DNA from: an uncultured Muribaculaceae bacterium
GTDB taxonomy: Bacteria > Bacteroidota > Bacteroidia > Bacteroidales > Muribaculaceae
NCBI GenBank assembly: GCA_910584495.1
Contig: CAJUAR010000038.1
Coordinates: 1 to 26,641 of the forward strand
DNA length: 26,641 nucleotides
Direction of reading: 5' to 3'
In this document: positions 13,349 to 21,583 of the stretch, piece after piece
How the letters are laid out: each line of letters opens with the position of its first letter
How positions within the stretch are numbered: position 1 is the stretch's first letter
Position numbers and translations under genes: made by a program
Notes under the pieces: generated by a model
The model's database searches: none
What the model was told of the DNA's origin: nothing
Seen by the model: only the letters and a program-made list of their open reading frames with translations

Positions 13349-14581
13349 TTAATGGTTGGCAACATCGTCAACCCAATGCCCATATTTTTTGACCTGTTGG
13401 ATTTTTCCTGTACCGCCACATTTATCGCAGTGATAATGATTGTCTATGTGGCTGCAATGATATTTGCCACAAACTTTGCAATTTATAAAAACATGTTCAC
13501 TCGAACAAGAAAGAGCCCCGCATTCACCATCATAACGTTGTCTAAACTTTTCTCGACCTGTAAGCATTCCGGTACCATTACATCGTGTACATGGGACTGT
13601 CCTTGTTTGAGGGACTTCCTGTTGTTTATCTGCAGAATGTGCCACAGAAGAATTACTTGTACTGCCAGAAGTGGCTGAAGTAGAGGGTACATAATATGGC
13701 CTGATAATTCCTCGCTGCAAATCGCCATAATATTGCTCACAAAGCCAATCACCCTCATAAATACCCTTCATATACCAATGTCTGGCCTTTGAAAAATCTT
13801 TATCGCACCCTACACCATTTGCATAGGCTGTCCCGGCATAATGATATGCAGCCTTAACACCGGCTTCAGCGGCCTTAATAAACCACTTGGCACTTCCTGT
13901 AATATTGAGGTTGCATCCTTGTCCATTGATATATGCAACGCCAAGATCATACATAGCATAGGCATGGCCGCCCTCTGCTGCCCTTATTAACAAAGGAAGG
14001 GCTTCATCATATCTTCTATTTATCCGCAAAGCGTGTCCATTCTGATAATCGTTCTCCATTTGCTCTTTGCGAGCCCGGGCTTGCCGTTTTTGTTCATTTT
14101 CCCTTCTGGTGCGATCATTCTCTCGCTTCTCTTTCAAAGCTTTTTCCTCGGCAAGTGCAGCATTGACCTCATCAAGTCCTTGCTTGGCTTCGTCGTAGCC
14201 GTTGGCAATAGATTTTTCGAACCACATTTTGGCCGAAGACAAATCTTTGCGCACTCCGAGTCCATCCCTATAACAACACCCCAAATTGTTCATCGCAATA
14301 GCGGCGGAATTGCCTTTGAAACGAGTTGCAGTGGCCCACCACGACACCGCCGATCCATAATTTTGCTTGACACCTTTGCCCTGATAGTAATACAAGCCGA
14401 GAGTCAACATAGCATCGACATTGCCTTTCTTTGCTTGTTCTAATTGATTTGCAAAGATTTCTTCATCTGTCGCCAGATTAAAGCCGAAAAAAGTTTCGTC
14501 ATTTTCAGCAAACGAAGCAAATGAAATGCCTACTACCAGCAAGCTCAAAAGAAGACGAGTGTAAAATCTCAAAATTTTCAT
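13349..14581 (-). CDS. Secreted Sel1-repeat protein with DnaJ-like zinc motifs
   Basis: This 410-residue protein starts with signal peptide MKILRFYTRLLLSLLVVGISFASFA. Two blocks of Sel1-like (TPR-type) repeats follow, at about 52-128 and 200-275, with motifs such as AMNNLGCCYRDGLGV and AMYDLGVAYINGQG. They are separated by a charged coiled-coil of about 140-176 rich in Glu, Lys and Arg. After a Ser/Thr-rich linker the C-terminus has CTRCNGTG and CDKCGGTG, like the CxxCxGxG zinc repeats of DnaJ, with CKVCGKYHC between. Sel1 repeats mediate protein contacts. Putting DnaJ-like zinc motifs on an exported Sel1 protein is unusual. The ATG at 14581 is preferred over 14608 because it begins the signal peptide. 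Function is unknown. Confidence 0.82.
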   Translation of the reverse strand: MKILRFYTRLLLSLLVVGISFASFAENDETFFGFNLATDEEIFANQLEQAKKGNVDAMLTLGLYYYQGKGVKQNYGSAVSWWATATRFKGNSAAIAMNNLGCCYRDGLGVRKDLSSAKMWFEKSIANGYDEAKQGLDEVNAALAEEKALKEKRENDRTRRENEQKRQARARKEQMENDYQNGHALRINRRYDEALPLLIRAAEGGHAYAMYDLGVAYINGQGCNLNITGSAKWFIKAAEAGVKAAYHYAGTAYANGVGCDKDFSKARHWYMKGIYEGDWLCEQYYGDLQRGIIRPYYVPSTSATSGSTSNSSVAHSADKQQEVPQTRTVPCTRCNGTGMLTGREKFRQRYDGECGALSCSSEHVFINCKVCGKYHCSHIDNHYHCDKCGGTGKIQQVKKYGHWVDDVANH

Positions 14582-14597
14582 GGCAAAATATTTTCTG

Positions 14598-14605
14598 CAA
14601 AGATA
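14598..14605 (-). promoter_or_regulatory. -7 box (TATCTTTG) for the Sel1 protein gene
   Basis: The - strand reads TATCTTTG, a full TAnnTTTG match, 16 nt before the ATG at 14581. No TTTG box is visible 19-21 nt upstream, so this is a partial promoter call. Confidence 0.45.
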
Positions 14606-14649
14606 CAATTTTTAAAAAAAACGCCCTCACTTAATGAAAAAATCTTACC

Positions 14650-14685
14650 GTAAAAACGACAAAAGCACGCCCGGAGGCGTGCTTT
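14650..14685 (-). terminator. Intrinsic terminator of pckA
   Basis: AAAGCACGCC (14662-14671) and GGCGTGCTTT (14676-14685) form a perfect 10-bp stem with a 4-nt loop. In the pckA direction it is followed by TTTTGTCGTTTTTA. It begins 21 nt after the pckA stop. Confidence 0.92.
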
Positions 14686-14706
14686 GCTATGAGGGAAGTG
14701 CGTTGC

Positions 14707-16350
14707 TTAGAGCTGAGGACCAGCAGCTACGAGAGCCTGGCCGGCAGCGTTGTTTTCGTACTTCTTGAAGTTCTTGATGAAGCGGGAAGCCAGGTCGACG
14801 GCTTTTTCTTCCCACTGTTTGGGATCGGCATAGGTATCGCGGGGATCGAGGATGTTGGGATCAACGCCGGGGAGTTCGGTGGGAATTTCGAAGTCGAAGA
14901 TGGGGAGCTTCTTTGTGGGAGCTTTGAGGATGGCGCCGTCGAGGATAGCGTCGATGATGCCGCGTGTATCCTTGATGGAGATACGTTTGCCAGTTCCGTT
15001 CCAGCCGGTGTTCACAAGATAAGCCTTGGCACCGCTCTGCTGCATGCGCTTAACGAGTTCTTCGGCATATTTGGTGGGGTGGAGTTCGAGGAATGCCTGG
15101 CCGAAGCAAGCCGAGAATGTGGGGGTAGGTTCGGTGATGCCGCGTTCTGTACCGGCGAGCTTGGCGGTGAAACCGCTCAGGAAGTAGTACTTGGTCTGCT
15201 CGGGGGTGAGGATCGAAACGGGGGGCAGAACGCCGAATGCGTCGGCCGACAGGAAGATAACGTTCTTTGCGGCAGGACCGTGGCTGATGGGCTTAACAAT
15301 CTTCTCGATGAAGTTGATGGGGTAGCTTACGCGGGTGTTTTCGGTCACGCTCTTGTCGGCGAAGTCGATTTTGCCGTCTTTGTCAACAGTAACGTTTTCG
15401 AGGAGGGCGTCACGACGGATAGCGTTGTAGATGTCGGGTTCGCTCTCTTTGTCGAGGTTGATAACCTTGGCATAGCAGCCGCCTTCGAAGTTGAACACGC
15501 CGTTGTCGTCCCAGCCGTGTTCGTCGTCACCGATGAGGAGACGTTTGGGGTCGGTCGAAAGGGTGGTTTTACCGGTGCCGGACAGACCGAAGAAGATGGC
15601 GGTGTTTTCGCCGTTCATGTCGGTGTTGGCCGAGCAGTGCATCGAAGCGATGCCCTTGAGGGGAAGGAAGTAGTTCATCATCGAGAACATGCCTTTCTTC
15701 ATTTCGCCGCCGTACCATGTGTTGATAATCACCTGTTCGCGCGAAGAGATGTTGAAGATGGCAGCTGTTTCGCTGTTGAGGCCGAGTTCCTTGTAGTTTG
15801 TGAGTTTGGCCTTCGAGGCGTTATAGACGATGAAGTCGGGGGTGAAGTTGGCAAGTTCTTCAGCGTTGGGACGGATGAACATGTTGGTCACAAAGTGAGC
15901 CTGCCAAGCAACTTCCACGATGAAACGCACCGACATGCGGGTGTTTGCGTTAGCGCCGCAGAAACCGTCGACAACATAGAGTTTCTTGCCGGAGAGTTCG
16001 CTCAGGGCGAGTGTCTTGCAAGCTTCCCAAGCTGTTTCGGAAGCGGGCTTGTTATCGTTGGGATATTCGGGAGTAGTCCACCAAACGGTGTCTTTCGATT
16101 TTTCGTCGAGAACGATGAATTTGTCTTTAGGCGAACGGCCGGTGAAAACGCCGGTCATAACGTTGACAGCACCGAGTTCGGTAACGACACCGCGTTCGTA
16201 GCCTTCAAGGGTGGGGAGAGTTTCCTGCTCGAAGAGTTCTTCGTATGTAGGATTGTAAACAACTTCGGTAGTGCCCTCTATGCCATATTTGGCAAGGTCT
16301 GCCTTGATGTCGGCAAGGCGGGCTTTTTTGATTTCTTCAATCTTGCTCAT
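14707..16350 (-). CDS. pckA: Phosphoenolpyruvate carboxykinase (ATP)
   Basis: This 547-residue cytosolic enzyme interconverts oxaloacetate + ATP and PEP + CO2 + ADP. In fermentative Bacteroidales it usually runs toward oxaloacetate and succinate. The family residues are all present: Arg72 in TGRSPKDKF, the YGGEMKKG metal/substrate segment (213-220), His238 in MHCSANTD, P-loop GLSGTGKTTLS (255-265) and the kinase-2 motif LIGDDEHGW (272-280). The length is slightly above the E. coli enzyme. The start MSKIEEIKKARL at 16350 is the first ATG after the promoter. It has its own promoter and a strong terminator, so it is monocistronic. Confidence 0.98.
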   Translation of the reverse strand: MSKIEEIKKARLADIKADLAKYGIEGTTEVVYNPTYEELFEQETLPTLEGYERGVVTELGAVNVMTGVFTGRSPKDKFIVLDEKSKDTVWWTTPEYPNDNKPASETAWEACKTLALSELSGKKLYVVDGFCGANANTRMSVRFIVEVAWQAHFVTNMFIRPNAEELANFTPDFIVYNASKAKLTNYKELGLNSETAAIFNISSREQVIINTWYGGEMKKGMFSMMNYFLPLKGIASMHCSANTDMNGENTAIFFGLSGTGKTTLSTDPKRLLIGDDEHGWDDNGVFNFEGGCYAKVINLDKESEPDIYNAIRRDALLENVTVDKDGKIDFADKSVTENTRVSYPINFIEKIVKPISHGPAAKNVIFLSADAFGVLPPVSILTPEQTKYYFLSGFTAKLAGTERGITEPTPTFSACFGQAFLELHPTKYAEELVKRMQQSGAKAYLVNTGWNGTGKRISIKDTRGIIDAILDGAILKAPTKKLPIFDFEIPTELPGVDPNILDPRDTYADPKQWEEKAVDLASRFIKNFKKYENNAAGQALVAAGPQL

Positions 16351-16426
16351 GTTGTTGAAAATTATGTGTTTTGATTTTAAGTCACTATTATGTTGGCCCT
16401 TTGAACCGAGCCTTGTTTTACAAGTG

Positions 16427-16434
16427 CAAAGTTA
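16427..16434 (-). promoter_or_regulatory. -7 box (TAACTTTG) for pckA
   Basis: The - strand reads TAACTTTG, a full match to TAnnTTTG. A poor -33 candidate (TTTC, 19 nt upstream) is present. The leader to the ATG at 16350 would be about 70 nt. Confidence 0.65.
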
Positions 16435-16609
16435 TAAATTTTTTTCATCATACGAAAACAATTAAAGAAAAATTTCTCTAATCTTTCATAATGACGTTTT
16501 TATGCCCCTGCGTGCCCAATCAGTGCCCGATTGCTCTAACAAACAAACTGCCCGAAAGTGAACACCTAAAGAAACTTTAACCACCAATAACAATTACGCG
16601 ATTATTTTG
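16435..16609. other. Spacer between pckA and the palindromic element
   Basis: I see nothing coding here. The stretch holds the region upstream of the pckA -7 box and two near-copies of TGCCC-type words (GTGCCCAATC, GTGCCCGATT) with no clear meaning. Confidence 0.4.
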
Positions 16610-16734
16610 CCCTTGTAAGGGTGACATGTCAAGCCCACCGATGCCGGTTGCCCGGCTAACAGCATCACGCATGAGTATAAATGTTCGTCTACCGACAGCA
16701 GTGGTGGGCGTGACATGTCACGCCCCTACAAGGG
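16610..16734. repeat. 125-nt element with about 30-nt inverted ends (MITE-like or palindromic intergenic repeat)
   Basis: The left end (16610-16639, CCCTTGTAAGGGTGACATG...) and right end (16703-16734) are inverted copies with a few mismatches and a 2-nt length difference. Each end is itself palindromic around TGACATGTCA; the right end includes a perfect 20-nt palindrome at 16706-16725. The 63-nt centre codes for nothing. A related half-unit occurs at 26592-26619. No transposase is encoded. It may be a non-autonomous mobile element or two divergent copies of a palindromic repeat. Confidence 0.7.
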
Positions 16735-16786
16735 TGTACGGTTTCGGACACTTCGGCAACATCTAACTGACTAATAATCAGACGCA

Positions 16787-16819
16787 CTTGACATGGGCAC
16801 ACAAAATTTAGTTATTTTG
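16787..16819 (+). promoter_or_regulatory. Probable promoter of the efflux operon, near-leaderless
   Basis: CTTG (16787-16790) is followed after 21 nt by TTATTTTG (16812-16819). Each box has one mismatch to consensus. The ATG of the adaptor gene is 4 nt after the -7 box. Confidence 0.5.
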
Positions 16820-16823
16820 CGGC

Positions 16824-18077
16824 ATGGACAAGATAATCGACAAATCAGAAATCAAGCGCCAACGCCGCAAACAGTATGTGCGCATCGGTGCAATAGTCGC
16901 CGCCTCGGCTCTTGCCGTGTGGGGCCTCACATCAATATATGGCGGTAAGACCGTCAAATCTGCAGACCTGACAATGGGCACGGTCGAGTACGGCCCACTC
17001 GAGACCGCCGTGGCAGCTTCCGGACGCATTGTGCCGGCCTATGAGGAAATTATCATCTCGCCGGTGTCGAGCCGCATACTCGAAGTATATGCCCAGCCTG
17101 GCGACACGGTGCGCGAAGGCTCGCCGCTGCTGCGCCTCGACCTCAACGAGGCCGAGGCACAGTGCCAGAACCTGCGCGACAGCTACCAGATCAAGAACAA
17201 CAACCTGCAGCAGCTGCGCCTGGCCAACCGCACCGCCCTCTCCGACCTTGAGATGCAGGGCAAAATCAAGGAGATGGAGGTGAACAGGCTAATCATAGAG
17301 GTAGACAACGAACGCCGCCTCGACAGCCTCGGCTCGGGCACCGGCGACCGCGTGCGCCAGGCCGAGACAGCCCTGGCCACGGGCCGCCTCGAACTCGAAG
17401 GGCTGCGCAAGAAGCTTGCCAACGAGCGCCTGCGCCTCAAAGCCCTCGAAGATGCCACCATGCTCGAAGTTGGCAACAGCGCGCGCGACCTCGCCATGAT
17501 GGAACGCACCCTCAGCCGGGGCCGTATACCGGCACCTCGCGAAGGCGTGCTCACCTTTCTGGCCAACAGCATAGGCAGCACCGTCAATGCCGGCGAGCGT
17601 GTGGCCGTGCTGGGCGACCTGTCGAGCTTCAAAGTGGAGGCCGAAGTGCCGGAGGGCAGCAGCTACAAGGTGCACACCGGCGCACGTACCATTGTCCGGT
17701 TGGGCAATGTGGAGCTGGAGGGCAAGGTGACAAATGTTGAACCGCAGTCCAACTCCGGCGCGGTGCCCATCTCGGTGGGGCTCGACGATTCCTCCAACGC
17801 CCGTCTGCGTCCCGGAGTGAGGGTGCAGGTCTACGTGGCTTACGGCTTCAAGGACAAGGTGCTCCGAATCCCCGCCGGCTCCTACTACGAAGGCCCGGGC
17901 TCTTATAATCTCTTCGTTGCCGACGGCGAAAAGCTGCTGCGCCGGCGAACAGTGAAACTCGGCGACAGCAACCGCCAGTGGGTGGAAGTAACCGAAGGCC
18001 TCGCTCCGGGCGACCGAGTGGCTGTGTCGAACATGAAAGATTTTGAAAAAAACAGTAAACTGAAAATAAAAAATTGA
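16824..18077 (+). CDS. HlyD/MacA-type periplasmic adaptor of a tripartite efflux pump
   Basis: This 417-residue protein has one N-terminal membrane anchor (about residues 21-39) after a basic cytoplasmic tail. A lipoyl-like half-motif (about 75-105, VYAQPGDTVREGSPLLRLD) precedes a long alpha-helical hairpin or coiled coil (about 108-215). The second lipoyl half with IPAPREGVLTF, the beta-barrel and the membrane-proximal domain (AGSYYEGPG, VTEGLAPGDRVAV) follow. It links an inner-membrane ABC transporter to an outer-membrane TolC-like channel. It is the first gene of the operon: the ATPase gene starts 2 nt after its stop. The substrate is unknown; MacAB-type systems export macrolides, peptides or lipoproteins. 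Confidence 0.93.
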   Translation: MDKIIDKSEIKRQRRKQYVRIGAIVAASALAVWGLTSIYGGKTVKSADLTMGTVEYGPLETAVAASGRIVPAYEEIIISPVSSRILEVYAQPGDTVREGSPLLRLDLNEAEAQCQNLRDSYQIKNNNLQQLRLANRTALSDLEMQGKIKEMEVNRLIIEVDNERRLDSLGSGTGDRVRQAETALATGRLELEGLRKKLANERLRLKALEDATMLEVGNSARDLAMMERTLSRGRIPAPREGVLTFLANSIGSTVNAGERVAVLGDLSSFKVEAEVPEGSSYKVHTGARTIVRLGNVELEGKVTNVEPQSNSGAVPISVGLDDSSNARLRPGVRVQVYVAYGFKDKVLRIPAGSYYEGPGSYNLFVADGEKLLRRRTVKLGDSNRQWVEVTEGLAPGDRVAVSNMKDFEKNSKLKIKN

Positions 18078-18079
18078 TT

Positions 18080-18754
18080 ATGGCATTGATAGAACTCAGC
18101 GGCATCAGCAAGGTGTACCGCACTAAAGAAATTGAAACAACAGCCCTGGAAAACGTCAACCTGACGGTGAACAAAGGCGAGTTTCTGAGCATCATGGGCC
18201 CGTCGGGCTGTGGCAAGTCGACACTGCTCAACATCATAGGCCTTCTCGACAAACCGACCACAGGCACCGTGCGTCTGCTCGACACCGACTGCAGCACACT
18301 GGGCGACAACGCCCTGGCTCATTTCCGCAACGCCAACCTGGGCTTCGTCTTCCAGAGCTTCCATCTCATTCCCTCGCTCAGCGTTGCCGACAACGTAGAA
18401 CTGCCGCTTATCTACCGCAGCGGGCTGAGTGCCGCCGAACGCCACGAACGCATCGACAAAGTGCTCGAACGTCTCGGCATGTCGCACCGCAAAAACCACC
18501 TTCCGGCACAGCTCAGCGGCGGTCAGTGCCAGCGTGTGGCCATAGCCCGCGCCATTGTGGGCCGACCCTCGATTGTCCTTGCCGACGAACCTACCGGCAA
18601 CCTCGATTCCAAGATGGGGGCCGAGGTGATGGACCTCCTCAAATCGCTCAACAAAGAAGACGGAATCACCATTGTGATGGTTACGCACAACGAAGCGCAG
18701 GCACAGCAGACCGACCGCATAGTGCGCTTCTTCGACGGACGTATCATTTCCTGA
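18080..18754 (+). CDS. ABC transporter ATP-binding protein (MacB/LolD type)
   Basis: This 224-residue soluble ATPase has all the motifs: Walker A GPSGCGKST (40-48), Q-loop VFQSFHLIPSLS (90-101), signature LSGGQCQR (145-152), Walker B IVLADE (165-170) and switch His203 in VMVTHNEAQ. The length and TGNLDS D-loop are typical of the LolD/FtsE/MacB class that works with FtsX-fold permeases by mechanotransmission. I chose the ATG at 18080; an in-frame TTG two codons upstream overlaps the adaptor stop and is less likely. The permease gene follows after a 14-nt gap. Confidence 0.96.
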   Translation: MALIELSGISKVYRTKEIETTALENVNLTVNKGEFLSIMGPSGCGKSTLLNIIGLLDKPTTGTVRLLDTDCSTLGDNALAHFRNANLGFVFQSFHLIPSLSVADNVELPLIYRSGLSAAERHERIDKVLERLGMSHRKNHLPAQLSGGQCQRVAIARAIVGRPSIVLADEPTGNLDSKMGAEVMDLLKSLNKEDGITIVMVTHNEAQAQQTDRIVRFFDGRIIS

Positions 18755-18768
18755 CACCACCCTGCCCT

Positions 18769-20022
18769 ATGAAAACCAAATTACTACAGATAGTCTACGA
18801 CATGCGCACACAGCCCGTCATTGCCTGGGTGACGGTGATAGGCACCGCGCTGTCCATATTCCTTATTATGACGCTGGTAATGATGCAGCAGGTGAGCCTG
18901 CTCTCATTCAAGCCCGAATCGCACCGCGACCGCATGCTCTACGGCAAATATATCGAAGTGCGCTCCATACAACAGGAAAATTCCTCTTCGTCAGGCCCGA
19001 TGAGCTATGATGTGGCGAAGAAACTCTACGACGGCCTCGAAGGCGTAGAAAAAACAGCCTATCAGACCGACTATTATTCAGTGGACGTGAAAGGCCCGAC
19101 AAACGAGAAATTCGCCGCCGACCTGCGAAAGGTGGACGAAAATTTCTGGCAGGTTTATGACTACGACCTTATCGACGGACGATATTTCAACGCCGACGAG
19201 GTAGATGCCGAGCGAAAAGTGGCAATTGTCAGCGAATTGACAGCCCGCCGGCTCTTTGGCGAAAACCCGGTGGGACAGCACTTCGAGCTTGACCATAACG
19301 ACTACGAGGTGGTAGGAGTGGTATCAGACGCATCAAAACTCGCCTCGGAAGCCTACGCCCAGGTTTTTGCCCCTATAACCCATCGGGCAGAATGGAGCGA
19401 TTGGTTCGGGAGCATAAATGCGGCCCTGCTTGTCGAAGAGGGAATCGATTTCCAGACGGTACGCGACCAGGTGAAAGGCCGTTACGCACAGTTTGACACA
19501 GAGATAGCCGCCCAAGACGGCAAGACAGTCTACCACGAAGCACCCTTCGACCAGGAAACGATTGCCAGCGGTCATCAGGGCAGCAACACCACGCCCGATA
19601 ACAGCGGCGAGAAAGCTGTGCGCATCCTGCTCTATGCCATCCTCCTCGTTGTGCCGGCCATCAACCTGAGCAGCATGCTCCACAGCCGTCTGCGCCGGCG
19701 TGTCAGCGAGATTGGCGTGCGCCGCGCCTTTGGTTGCACCCGCAGTCGCATCATACTGGACATCATTGCCGAGAACCTCATCGTCACCATCGTCGGGGGC
19801 ATCATCGGCTTTGTCATGGGTATAATCTTTGCCCAATGCTACGACGGCCTCTACTCGTCCTCGACCGGCGATGCCGCACGCCCGGCACTCTCCCTGCTGC
19901 TCGACTGGCACATACTTGTCTTTGCCTTCGGCGCATGCTTCATCCTCAACATCATCAGTGCTTCCGTGCCGGCATGGCAGGCATCGCGCCTCAAACCCGT
20001 GGAAGCAATCAATGCAAAATAG
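18769..20022 (+). CDS. FtsX/MacB-type ABC permease, first copy
   Basis: This 417-residue permease has an N-terminal membrane helix (about 17-40), a periplasmic MacB_PCD-like domain of about 240 residues, and an FtsX domain with three membrane helices in the last 130 residues or so. The latter includes RRRVSEIGVRRAFGCTRSRI, the conserved cytoplasmic coupling segment, and ends QASRLKPVEAINAK, the usual MacB/FtsX tail. The ATG at 18769 was chosen because it begins the membrane-proximal MKTKLLQIVYDMRTQP. The longer in-frame opening extends into the ATPase gene in a different frame and is not real. A hairpin array of more than 300 nt separates it from the second permease, which is odd inside an otherwise tightly packed operon. 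Confidence 0.92.
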   Translation: MKTKLLQIVYDMRTQPVIAWVTVIGTALSIFLIMTLVMMQQVSLLSFKPESHRDRMLYGKYIEVRSIQQENSSSSGPMSYDVAKKLYDGLEGVEKTAYQTDYYSVDVKGPTNEKFAADLRKVDENFWQVYDYDLIDGRYFNADEVDAERKVAIVSELTARRLFGENPVGQHFELDHNDYEVVGVVSDASKLASEAYAQVFAPITHRAEWSDWFGSINAALLVEEGIDFQTVRDQVKGRYAQFDTEIAAQDGKTVYHEAPFDQETIASGHQGSNTTPDNSGEKAVRILLYAILLVVPAINLSSMLHSRLRRRVSEIGVRRAFGCTRSRIILDIIAENLIVTIVGGIIGFVMGIIFAQCYDGLYSSSTGDAARPALSLLLDWHILVFAFGACFILNIISASVPAWQASRLKPVEAINAK

Positions 20023-20025
20023 GAT

Positions 20026-20336
20026 GGAGGTTATGAGGCCTACGGCCTCGGGTGATGTTGCCGCCGGCAACGGGTGATGAGCCTTCGGCTCGGGTTAAAC
20101 CGGCGAAGCCGGCATAACCCCACCCATCAAAAAATAACCCGCCGGCATAGCCGGCATAACCTCCATCCAGTCAAAATTAACCCGTCGGCGAAGCCGACAT
20201 AACCCGAGGCAATTGCCTCATAACCTGTTGCCAAAGGCAACATAACCTCCTTCCAGTCAAAATTAACCCGTCGGCGAAGCCGACATAACCCGAGGCAATT
20301 GCCTCATAACCTGTTGCCAAAGGCAACATAACCTCC
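20026..20336 (+). repeat. Array of 11 hairpins with constant linkers, between two permease genes
   Basis: Each unit is a short perfect stem with a 3-4-nt loop. It is preceded by AACC(C/T)G and followed by CATAACC, or the reverse complement of this in the first three units. Stems at 20035-20049 (GAGGCC), 20057-20071 (GTTGCC) and 20079-20091 (GAGCC) are in reverse orientation. Stems at 20100-20112 (CCGGC), 20141-20155 (GCCGGC), 20184-20198 (GTCGGC), 20206-20219 (GAGGC, loop AATT) and 20227-20241 (GTTGCC) are forward. The last three are repeated at 20270-20327. An 85-nt block, 20166-20250, recurs exactly at 20252-20336. The linker is conserved while the stems vary yet remain self-complementary. 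The array ends 14 nt before the second permease ATG. Confidence 0.93.
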
Positions 20337-20350
20337 ATTTTGTCAAAAAA

Positions 20351-21583
20351 ATGAAACGCAAACTTATAAAACAGATGAGCAATGAATGGCGCAGCAACCT
20401 GTGGATGACCGTGGAACTGGTCATAGTAGGCGCAGTGCTATGGGTGGTGTTCTCGCTCTTTGCCGGCCTGGCATGGCTCCACCAATCGCCCAAAGGCATA
20501 GACTTTGAAAACATCTGCGTGGCCCGGATAGGCACCATTCCCGAAGATGCATCGACCTATCATCCATATGCCGACAGCCTCCACAATGAGGACACCGACC
20601 TGGAGATGATCATGCTCAAAATAAAATCGAACCCCTTCGTCGAAATGGCAGGAACAGGATCAAATGCCATTCCCTATAACTTAAATTTTTCGGGAAACCA
20701 GCTCAGCACTCACATCGCCGACAGTGTGCAGTACTATCTGGGGAATATCCGCATCATGTCGCCGGACCTGATAAGGACTTTCCGACTGACGGGGCTCAAC
20801 GGCGAGTCCACCGAAAGCCTTGCCAAACTTGTTGAAGAGGGCCAATATCTCATCTCTACCAACGAACGCTCTTATTCTGATTCAACACCAGAGAAATGGG
20901 TGGGAAAAGATGCATGGATTGGCTCTGACTCTTCACGAGTGGTGCATATCGGAGCCCTTATCAACGGCATACGGCGCACCGACTACGAGCCTGTTTTCGG
21001 CGGTGTGATTGTGCGCGATATTCCCTCCGACTGGATGCCCCAGGATGTTGCCATACGTGTGAAGCCCGGCATGCAGCAGCAATTCATCGAATCGCTCAAA
21101 GGCGACGACATGGAGTTTGGCAACGTATTCATCTACAACCTGATGACCATAGAGCAACGCCGCGATGCCGCGCATCACGATGTGAGCATAATCGTACGCA
21201 ATCTCACAGCCTGCGCGCTTTTTGTGATGATTGCTGTCTTCCTTGGCTTCTTAGGGTCGTTCTGGTACCGCACACAGCAACGCGTACCCGAACTGGCGCT
21301 CCGCAAAGTCAACGGATCCACCAACGCCGACCTCTTCCGCCGCTTCATTTCCGAAGGCTTGCTGCTTCTTGCGGTGTCAGCACCGTTCATCATAGGAATT
21401 ATAGCCCTCGTGCTAACACAATTCGACCTTGAAGATGCCTGGATTCCCATTCCTGCATGGCTTGTATGGTCCATGCTTCCACTCACGCTGCTCGTTCTTG
21501 CCATGATGATATGCTGCGGCATATGGCTGCCGGCGCGCAAGGCAATGAAAATTAATCCTGCCGAAGCCCTCAAAGACCAATAA
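20351..21583 (+). CDS. FtsX/MacB-type ABC permease, second copy
   Basis: This 410-residue permease has the same layout as the first: an N-terminal membrane helix (about 19-43), a periplasmic domain of about 230 residues, then three C-terminal membrane helices. The FtsX coupling segment is RVPELALRKVNGSTNADLFRRF and the tail is LPARKAMKINPAEALKD. It is clearly diverged from the first permease, so the pump probably uses a heterodimeric membrane domain. It begins right after the hairpin array. No TAnnTTTG promoter lies before it, so it should be read from the upstream operon transcript. Its stop overlaps the ATG of the TolC-like gene by one base. Confidence 0.91.
   Translation: MKRKLIKQMSNEWRSNLWMTVELVIVGAVLWVVFSLFAGLAWLHQSPKGIDFENICVARIGTIPEDASTYHPYADSLHNEDTDLEMIMLKIKSNPFVEMAGTGSNAIPYNLNFSGNQLSTHIADSVQYYLGNIRIMSPDLIRTFRLTGLNGESTESLAKLVEEGQYLISTNERSYSDSTPEKWVGKDAWIGSDSSRVVHIGALINGIRRTDYEPVFGGVIVRDIPSDWMPQDVAIRVKPGMQQQFIESLKGDDMEFGNVFIYNLMTIEQRRDAAHHDVSIIVRNLTACALFVMIAVFLGFLGSFWYRTQQRVPELALRKVNGSTNADLFRRFISEGLLLLAVSAPFIIGIIALVLTQFDLEDAWIPIPAWLVWSMLPLTLLVLAMMICCGIWLPARKAMKINPAEALKDQ

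Noticed and set aside
14689..16374. 561-residue open frame on the + strand across pckA
   Set aside because: It is the antisense shadow of pckA, which has every family motif, a promoter and a terminator on the other strand. The antisense frame has no recognisable domain.
18526..18768. N-terminal extension of the first permease into the ATPase gene
   Set aside because: The extension reads the ATPase sequence in another frame and gives a basic, non-conserved peptide. The ATG at 18769 starts the normal permease N-terminus.
19829..20077. Coding peptide ending in the hairpin array
   Set aside because: Out-of-frame reading of the permease gene running into repeats. The array is better explained by RNA/DNA structure.
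20026..20336. CRISPR array
   Set aside because: The constant parts are only about 7 nt, the variable parts are self-complementary rather than foreign-looking spacers, orientation flips within the array, and there are no cas genes.
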